A stretch of 64,000 bases of DNA from Gracilaria gracilis (taxonomy: Eukaryota > Rhodophyta > Florideophyceae > Gracilariales > Gracilariaceae), in assembly GCA_030374805.1 (NCBI GenBank), contig JARGSG010000066.1, positions 186,001 through 250,000 on the forward strand, in the 5' to 3' direction. Below are positions 18,885-27,200 of this stretch, piece after piece (the first letter of the stretch is position 1; every line of letters starts with the position of its first letter). A model generated the notes under the pieces. The model did no database searches. It was given only the letters and a program-made list of their open reading frames with translations, and was not told where the DNA came from. A program made the position numbers and the translations under genes.

Positions 18885-20329
18885 AATAACAGGGAGTGCC
18901 GCCGCACGTCTTGCACATTTTATCGCCATCTAAGTCAACTTCATTCCTATCATAACTACCGTTACCCATCTTGGTTGCAGTGTGCGCTTCTTCACGACAT
19001 TTCTCCGCACTTATATCACATGATTCTGCATGCTCGTTGCTGGTTCCAGAAGACGATACACGGGGTGTCAAAGCTCTCCAATCCTGCTGTTCGCAATGCC
19101 TCACGGTTTTGGTAGCGCCTGTAGCCCATTCTCTGCAATCTTTATCTCCAACGCGTGGTGTAGCAAACGTGCCTGGGACTCTGTTGCGCACTTTCTCCGT
19201 CCGTTCTAGAGAGTGCATCAACTGTTAGCTCTTGGCATCAACTGTTAGCTCTTGGACTCCCGTCAAGAGATCGAACTGTAAAAGCGGAGATACAGTTTGC
19301 AAATTGGGCGGGCAGAAAAATATTCGGACTTTCTGCGCTTTGGAATTTGCGTCGGAGTCGGTAGCGAAGTTGAGGCCGATTAGAGCCAGAGGTGACTGGT
19401 ACACCATTAGATATTCCTGTTTCTTCTGTTACCGTGCACAAAAAGTGCAAGTTCTGTACGGCATTCAACAGAAATGCTGTTGAATGTCGTAAAGATCGTT
19501 CTTCGCTTTTGCATACAAATGTTTAAATTTGTAACTATATAATTGTGTACACCTAACAGCTGTATATATCTGTTTTGGTCTTCTGGGGGTGAAAGGGTTA
19601 AGCCGTCCGTTTCCCCTTCCCCCATCTTTGTCTTCATCCATGACACCAACAGCTCGACAATTACCATACCGATTTCTAGTTTCACACCGTTTTCTACACC
19701 CATTATGCCCCAATTTGCTCTAAATGTTTTAGACCTCGTAATGGTGCTTGATAGTCACCACTAACGCCTTCTTGTTGTCTCGTATTCGCATGTGCGTCCA
19801 AATGGTTAAGGTCGCTATGGAAATGATGTCAAGAAAAGCTTTTAATACGTCACTTCCCGAAGTTTTGGGCAATCTTCTAGACAAAGAATTTCTTTGGTAC
19901 GCAAACTTTGTTTTAACTGCTTTAAAGGATGTGTTACCAACTATTAGTGAAAAGGAGTTTATTCACTACTCATCAGGGCCGTATTTGTGACTGACTGACT
20001 GGATGAAAATAAACATGACTTTTGACTGACTGACTACCACTTCAAAATGTGACTGACTGATACATCCCTTTTCAAAACTCCACTTACTTGGGTACTAAGC
20101 AAGTCGTGTACTTTCCAGACTTTCACCTCTCGCCGGCAACGTCGGACAAATTTTACGTAAGCCGCAAGTACCTCGAAGTCCTTTTCAGAGTCCCTGGTGT
20201 GACCGTTCTTTTTCTGATCGAAGAGAGTCCAATGAAATGAACAATCCAACCGCTGCCCTTCCTGACGGCTTCACAGTACGATCTGATGCTGATCTCACTG
20301 CTAAACAACGCCCTCCTTCCTTGTCCACG
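18885..20329. other. intergenic region, no gene identified
   Basis: Only short frames occur. The minus-strand frame 18865-19221 ends in a Cys-rich motif (KMCKTCGGTPCYL) but starts in unique sequence and finishes in the LTR, so it is not a credible gene. A frame of 80 codons at 19748-19990 has no family I know. The 20-bp unit at 19216-19235 is repeated directly at 19236-19255. The remaining C-terminal end of the piggyBac copy may lie at the left edge: joining 7574 to 18885 gives a stop within two codons. Confidence 0.5.
19216..19255. repeat. two perfect 20-bp tandem copies
   Basis: The unit CATCAACTGTTAGCTCTTGG occurs twice without a spacer. It is a simple local duplication. Confidence 0.9.
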
Positions 20330-20338
20330 TATATATAA
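20330..20338 (+). promoter_or_regulatory. probable TATA box of the MutS2 gene
   Basis: TATATATAA lies 215 bp upstream of the chosen start at 20553, at the sharp border where the sequence turns very GC-rich. Upstream ATGs in other frames (for example 20412) exist, so the leader length is uncertain. Confidence 0.4.
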
Positions 20339-20552
20339 CAAGGGCGCACTTGACGCGCGCCGTTTGCCAGCGCCAAGCGGCGCGGCGTGTGGCCGAGCAT
20401 CCAAACGACGCCAATGCCACGAGCCGCCACGGCGCACGCGCAGGTAAACTCTATATCTCCGCCGCCCCGGCTGCAGCGCGCGCGCTCAGCTGGCGAGCAC
20501 AGCTGCGAGCAGCCGCGTCGCGCATCTCTCCCCTGCCGCGCTTGCACTGCCC

Positions 20553-20681
20553 ATGGGCGCGCCGACCTTCGCCGCACCGCTCGCGCTATGGCCGCGCGTC
20601 GCGTACGCCCCGCGCCACACGCCGCTGCACGCCGCGCGTCGCCGCGCGCCGCCGCCGCTTACACCGCCGCGCAGGCTGCTG

Positions 20682-20719
<38 letters not shown>

Positions 20720-23440
20720 AACGTCGGCCGTGCCGGCCGTGCCGGCGTCGCTGCCGCGCGAGCACGAGCGCTCGAGCCAGCCTGCGACGCCCGACGACCC
20801 GCCGGTGTTGGAGGAGACGCTGCGCCTGCTGGACTGGCCAGCTGTGTCGGCGCACGTGGGCCGGCACGCGGCGACGGAGCTGGCGCGCGCGCACTTGCTA
20901 CGCGAGCGCGGCATGCACATCCCGCCGTCGAGGGAGGGTAGTGAGCGCTTGTTGGCGCTCACCAGGGCCGTTCATTACCTGTACTTCACGCTCATGAAGA
21001 CGCTGGACTTTCGCGGCGTGCGCGACCTGCACCAGCTGTTGCTGCAGGCGGAGAAGGGCGTGCTGCTCACCGCCGCGGAGCTGAGACGCGTTGCTGATAC
21101 CTTGGCGGCCGCACGGAGAGTACGCCGCCTTATTGACGCCGAACAGGATGAACGCTTGTCGGTGCTCAAGGAGCTTGTCACTGATGTCAGGACATATCCG
21201 CACGTGGAGACGAAGATCAACCAGTTGATTGATGACTTTTCGCAGGTCGTCGATACCTTTGACACCCCTTTGAGCAACATTCGCGCCGACATTCGCGCCA
21301 CCACCTCCGATATCAATGCGCGACTGAACCGAATCATGGCCAGTCATGCCGACGCTATGCAGGAGCGCGTCATCAACATGCGTTACGACCGCTTCGTCAT
21401 CCCGGTCAAGACGCCGAGAAAGGCCATCTTCAAACGCGCCGTCGTGCATGACGTCAGCGCTTCGGGCGGCACCACGTACTTGGAGCCGGCTGCTGTGCGC
21501 CCGCTCAACGACCGCTTGCGCATGCTGGCTGCGAAGGAGCGCGCCAGAATTAACAAGGTGCTGAGAGAGTTGAGTGACTTGGTTGCTCCCTTGCGCCACG
21601 ATGTATCGCACTTGTGTGACGTGATCTGCGAGCTGGATGTCGCCGCCGCCAAGGCCAGCGCTTCACATCAACTCGGTGCTGTCGACGTGCAGTTTGATAA
21701 TACCAAACCTCTGCGCTTGTTGCGCGTGCGACATCCATTGCTCTCGTGGAGCGCCATGACGCGCACTCAGTCTACGGAGCAGCAAAACCCTTCCTCACAA
21801 ACCGCACAAAGCGAAGAACCGCTGTGGAAGCGGGAGGTTGTCCCCTCAAATTATCAACTCTCCGACCATGTTCGCTGCGTCTGTGTCACTGGACCAAACA
21901 CCGGTGGAAAGACGCTGGCGTTGAAGACTCTTGGAGTGTCGGTACTCATGGCGAAGGCAGGTATGTTTGTACCAGGCGAGTTGCAGAAAGGTGGTGACGA
22001 TGATGATCAGCTTTGTACGCGCATTCCATACTTCGATAATGTGCTTGCGGACATTGGCGACGATCAATCGCTGGTACAGTCTCTGTCTACATTCTCGGGA
22101 CATGTTGAGAGAATCAAGCGCATTCTGGCCTCTAGCACACCACAGTCGTTAGTTTTGTTGGATGAGATTGGATCTGGAACGGTATGTACCACCTCGTTCG
22201 TGTAAGACAAGGCTGATGTGCAGATTGATAAGAGTACCCGTGACTAACTCCTGACTTGTTTACGACTGTTTTCTTTGTGCATCAACAGGATCCGGCTGAA
22301 GGCGCTGCGCTGGGAATGTCCATTCTTAGACATCTGGCCGTCGGGAATCGAGCTGCACTAACTTTTGCTACCACGCATCACGGTGAGCTTAAGACTTTGA
22401 AATACTCGAAGGACAGCTCTGCCCGTTTCTTCGAGAATGCCAGCGTCGAATTCGATGATGTCAATATGGTGCCGACATACCGGTTGATCTGGGGGATACC
22501 AGGTCGGTCAAATGCTCTGGCGATTGCGGAGCGACTCGGATTGGATCTCGCCGTCATTGAGGAGGCGCACTTTCTATTGAACGGAGCGGATGGCGAGAAC
22601 GGTCAAAGCACAAGAGTAGACATCGAAAAGATGATATCCAGTCTTGAGCGTGATAAGAATGCCGCTGAAACTGCACGCGAAGATTCCGAACGTGTGTTGC
22701 GGGAAGCGAGTGCAATGCGCTCTGAGTTGGAGAGCCGTCTCGATCGACTACGGGAGAATGAAGCGCAGTTGAGAAAGGACCAGAAGAGTGCAATGGATAT
22801 GGAGGTGAAGCAAGCAAAGAAACAAATAGCCAAAGTTATTAGAGACATGCAAAAGGGTGGTGGCTCGGCACAAGCTGCAGGGCGTGCCACGGAAAAGTTG
22901 GGGAAGATGAAAGTTCCTGGTGCCGAAATTTCTTCGCCTCAAGTCGTGCGAACAGGGCGAATCAACGTTGAGGATATTAACGAAGGTGACAGAGTGACTG
23001 TTCCAAGGATAAGTGCAAATGAAGTCGAGGTGGTGCAAAAGCTCAGCAAGAAGGAACTGATGGTAGCGATAGGAGCTATGAGGGCAAAAGTGAAGGTCGA
23101 AGAAATCGTCTCGGTGAACGCCAGAAAGGTTGAGCGTTCCAGCATGACTTCTAAACGGAGCCGTGGAAACGGAACTTCCAAGAAGCAACTCAGAGTTCGT
23201 ACGGCTGCCAACACGATTGATATCAGAGGGCAGAGGGTGGATTCGGCCGAGCCTATTGTCGACAGGGCAATAAGCAAGGCGCTCGCGATGGGGACTTTAT
23301 GGGTAATACACGGACATGGAACTGGTCGACTCAGAGATGCAATCAGAGAGTTTTTGTCAAAACATGAACTAGTTGAAAGAATATCATACGCGGAGCAGGA
23401 CGACGGGGGTACGGGGGTTACTGTAGCGTTTCTTCAATAA
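20553..23440 (+). CDS. mutS2: MutS2-type ATPase with Smr nuclease domain, probably plastid-targeted
   Basis: Two exons, 20553-22181 and 22289-23440, encode about 926 residues; bacterial MutS2 has about 780. Residues 1-75 are Ala/Arg/Ser-rich with Phe at position 6, like a red-algal plastid transit peptide. The MutS core and clamp follow. The ATPase has Walker A TGPNTGGKTLALKTLG and Walker B LVLLDEIGSGTDPAEGAALG, the latter spanning the intron. A long coiled coil comes next, then the C-terminal Smr domain with IDIRGQRVDSAEPI and HGHGTGRLRDAIREFL. MutS2 acts on branched recombination intermediates and, in bacteria, on stalled ribosomes; it is not a mismatch-repair MutS. The 5' end is very GC-rich with a repeated Ser-Ala stretch (GTCGGC units at about 20694-20725). 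It is convergent with LSm6. Confidence 0.95.
22182..22288 (+). other. spliceosomal intron in MutS2 (107 bp, phase 0)
   Basis: The donor is ACG|GTATGT and the acceptor CAACAG|GAT. Removing it joins the Thr codon ending at 22181 to the Asp codon at 22289 and restores the conserved Walker B stretch SGTDPAEGA. Without splicing the frame ends at a TAA at 22203-22205. It is the only intron clearly visible in the gene island. Confidence 0.93.
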
Positions 23441-23545
23441 ATGGTGGGAATGGAGATTCCACAAGTTCTAATCCGGCCTCCACGTGCAAAGATGTCCGTC
23501 ACGTCTTACGATAGACGTTTGCGCGGTCTTCACGTATTCGTGTGT

Positions 23546-23830
23546 TCATGACTTCGTGGCCGATATATACATGACATTGTTACCGCGAATAAAGGCATCG
23601 CCGAACGTGTTCTTAAGATCTCCATTCACATACTCTTCCGTCTGTTCCAGTGCTATATTCATGTAGCCATCCAAACAAGCGAGGATTCCGCGGTACTCAA
23701 CCGAGGTATTCAGTTTCACGACGACCGGACGCCCGAGCACGGCCTTGAGGAAATCGGCGGGGGTACTTCCGTGGCCGTGGCTCGCCGACACTGGGCGACT
23801 GGATGAGGCGGGAGTTGAAGAAGAGGCCAT
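23546..23830 (-). CDS. LSM6: U6 snRNA-associated Sm-like protein LSm6
   Basis: This 94-residue protein has a Ser-rich N-terminus of about 22 residues and then the Sm fold: Sm1 in PVVVKLNTSVEYRGILACLD with GYMNIALEQTEEYVNG after it, and Sm2 in GDAFIRGNNVMYIS. The sequence is nearly identical to animal and plant LSm6. LSm6 is part of the LSm2-8 ring on U6 snRNA in the nucleus and the LSm1-7 ring in mRNA decay. The Met at 23830 was chosen because it is the nearest upstream of the domain. It is convergent with MutS2 (105 bp apart) and divergent from DnaE (428 bp), with no functional link to either. It anchors the island as nuclear. Confidence 0.97.
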   Translation of the reverse strand: MASSSTPASSSRPVSASHGHGSTPADFLKAVLGRPVVVKLNTSVEYRGILACLDGYMNIALEQTEEYVNGDLKNTFGDAFIRGNNVMYISATKS

Positions 23831-24258
23831 GATAGCTGAAGCCGAGGCTTGGTTCGCACCCCACTGGAAGTTCCAGATGATACCAAGCTTGGAGTGAGAG
23901 CTGAACGTCTGACACAAGGTTATATAGAACTTTCCCGGCGGTGGGGGACAGCAGCCGATGTGCCATTCACATTGCATTCAAAAACGACAGGCCAAATATC
24001 TGAGGCCAAATCTTCTACACGTACTGCCGCCACTGCCTGTGCGGCAAGATCTCGCGTGATTTACCGTTTGTAGTTGATCCGCAAGGTCAAATAGATAGAT
24101 ACACTGTGTGTATTACACACCGCGAGCTCCCCGACTCATTTCAGAACGGGCCAGACACACTTCTGACTTTTCCCCAGTATTCCGAGTCCGGGTCGGGAAG
24201 CTGGGAGAGTTCACATCGATACTGCCATCGTTGTGGACTGTGTTTCACTTCTGCTCCA

Positions 24259-27200
24259 ATGGGCTTGCGCTGCTTAGCATTTCTGGCGCCTCTGCCTCTG
24301 ACCCCCCGCTCTTCATCTGCTTCGCACTGTGAGCCGCGTGTTGTCCGCTTTCCGCGCAAAACAATTGTTGCAGGACTTCAGCCATCGGCCGAATCTGTCA
24401 GCATTGATGTTCTACCTGCTAACCAGTATGTTCCGCTTCATGTACATTCAGACTATTCGCTACTAGATGGTGCGAGCCAATTACCAACGCTTGTGGCGAG
24501 GGCCGCAGAATTGGATGTTCCTGCGTTAGCCTTGACAGATCATGGTGTGTTGTACGGTGCCGTTCAACTTGTACGGGCATGCGCCGATACGGAGGTGAAG
24601 CCAATTATCGGTAATGAGATGTACATTGTCAACGATATTCCGGATGGTCAACCCAATGGAAAAGGTCCCAAGCGGTACCATCTTATTGTTTTGGCGAAGA
24701 ATGATATTGGGTACAGAAACTTGGTCAAGCTTACCACCTTAGCCCATCTTGAAGGTGTGGTGGGAAAGGGCATCTTTGCAAGACCGTGTATAAATAAGGC
24801 CCAATTGTATCAGTATCGTGAAGGTCTTATCGTCTCCAGTGCCTGTCTTGGAGGAGAGATAGCCCAAGCCATCCTTAATGATGACATTGATTCAGCTCGA
24901 ACCGTAGCCAGCTGGTTTCGTGATGTGTTTGGAGACGACTTCTACCTCGAAATACAGGATCACGGGAGTGAGGAGGATAAGAAAGTTAACCCTGTAATGA
25001 TACAGTTATCTAAAGAGTTGTCAATTAAGGTTATTGCTACCAATGACAGTCATTTCACCAGTTGCCTCGACGCTGAGGCTCATGACGCTCTAATATGCAT
25101 TCAAACAGGGAAACAATTATCCGATGAAAACCGTCTTCGCTATTCCGGAACCGAGTTCTTCAAGTCTATTGATGAGATGCGCCAATGCTTTGTGGATCAT
25201 TTACCACTGAACGCAGTTGACGAAGCTCTGTACAATACTCTTCAGGTGGCAGACAAAGTTGAGTCATACAACTTATTCGGCGCTACTAGAATCCCAGATT
25301 TTCCAATACCAAAGAAGTTTGGCAGCTCTCATGATGATTACTTGTGCCATGTTGCTCGGCTGGGACTACAAGAGCGATTGAAGGCAAGAACCAAATCGGG
25401 TTTGATCCCTTCAGGCTCAGAGCGAACTTACATTGAACGTCTGGACCTGGAACTGGATATGATTCGGCGCATGGGTTTCTCATCGTACTTTCTGGTAGTA
25501 TGGGACTACATTCAGTTTGCCAGGACTCATAACATCCCTGTTGGACCTGGAAGAGGGTCTGCAGCCGGGTCGCTTGTTGCATTTTCCCTACGTATAACTG
25601 ATGTGGACCCGATTCCGTTTAACTTGCTCTTCGAGCGGTTTCTCAATATTGAACGAAAGAGTATGCCGGACATTGACACCGACTTTTCTGTAGGCGGAAG
25701 AGAAAAGGTCATTGCGTACGTAACTGAACGATATGGTCAGAGCCGCGTTGCGCAAATTATTACTTTCAATCGGCTGACGAGCAAGGCAGTACTGAAAGAT
25801 GTTGCTCGAGTACATAATGTGCCATACGGGGAAGCAGACCGGTTGGCCAAACTCATCCCAGTCAGTCGTGGGAAGCCGGCGACCTTGAAGAACTTACTCT
25901 CGAGGAAACCATCAAGTAAGGACTTCAAGAAAGCTGTAGAAAGCCATCCAGAGTATCGAGAGTGGCTGGATAAAGCGCAGCGCATCGAAGGAACAAACAA
26001 AACATTTGGCATTCACGCGGCGGGTGTCGTGATATCTGCGAATCCTTTGACAGACATAGTTCCATTAACCAAAGCAAAACATGGAGAAACCATTACACAA
26101 TATGCGATGGAAGATGTCGAGTCTGTTGGTTTGCTAAAGATGGACTTTCTGGGCTTAAAGAACTTAACCGTGATAGAGAAGGCCTTGGAATTTATCAATC
26201 AAGGGAGGCGGGAACAAGGCATTGATCAGGATCTTGACTTTTCTGTTGATGCGCTTCCTCTCGACGATGAAAATACGTACAGATTACTATCAGAAGGAGA
26301 ATTGGATGGTATCTTTCAATTAGATGCATCCTCTGGTATGCGGAGCATTGTTCGAGAGCTTAGACCTACATCGCTGGAAGATATATCTTCGATTCTTGCC
26401 TTATACAGACCTGGTCCGCTAGATGCTGGTTTGATTCCAAAGTTTATCGGTCGAAAGCATGGGTTGGAACCTATTGAATACGACCACCCGCTTCTGGAGC
26501 CCATACTTAAGGAGACGTATGGCATCATGGTGTACCAAGAACAGATCATGCGTATCGCTCGAGATCTTGCCGGTTACAGCTTGGGTCAAGCGGACATTCT
26601 ACGTCGAGCCATGGGAAAGAAAAAGCTGAAGGACATGGAGAAAGAACGCCCGAGGTTCGTAAAGGGCGCAGGGGAGAGGGGGATCTCAGAAGGCGTATCT
26701 GAGAAGTTGTTTGATATGATGGTGAAGTTTGCAGAATACTGCTTTAACAAATCCCATTCTACCGCGTACGCTTACTTGACATATCAAACAGCCTTTCTGA
26801 AAGCAAATTATCCTGTTGAATATTCTGCGAGCCTCTTGACATCCAACATGCAAAAGTCCGAGAAGCTAGTCCGTTACTTGGCCGATGCAAGGCTGCTGGG
26901 AGTTCGCATTCTTCCTCCATCTGTGAACACCTCAGGGCTTGGCTTCACTGTTCATCGCCAAGATGGTACAAGTGTGGTACGCTTTGGTTTTGAAGCTGTA
27001 AAAACAGTAGGTTCGTCAGTAAGTCAAGCCCTTATTAACGAGCGAGATACGGGGGGGCCATTCAGAAGCATCGTGGACTTGATTAACCGTGTTGACTTGC
27101 GAGTACTGAACAAGAGAGCAATCGCCGCTCTCATTCAAGCTGGAGCATTTGATGAGCTTCATTCAAATCGCAGGGTTCTGCTTGAGGAGTTCGAAGTTTT

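Noticed and set aside
18865-19221. Minus-strand frame with CKTCGGTPC zinc-like motif
   Set aside because: It terminates inside the LTR, has no family, and the motif alone is too short to support a gene.
20350-20997. Arg-rich frame of 215 codons over the MutS2 start
   Set aside because: It overlaps the MutS2 N-terminus in another frame and exists because the region is extremely GC-rich; it has no domain.
20898-21611. Minus-strand frame of 237 codons inside MutS2
   Set aside because: It is the reverse shadow of a well-conserved coding region and matches nothing.
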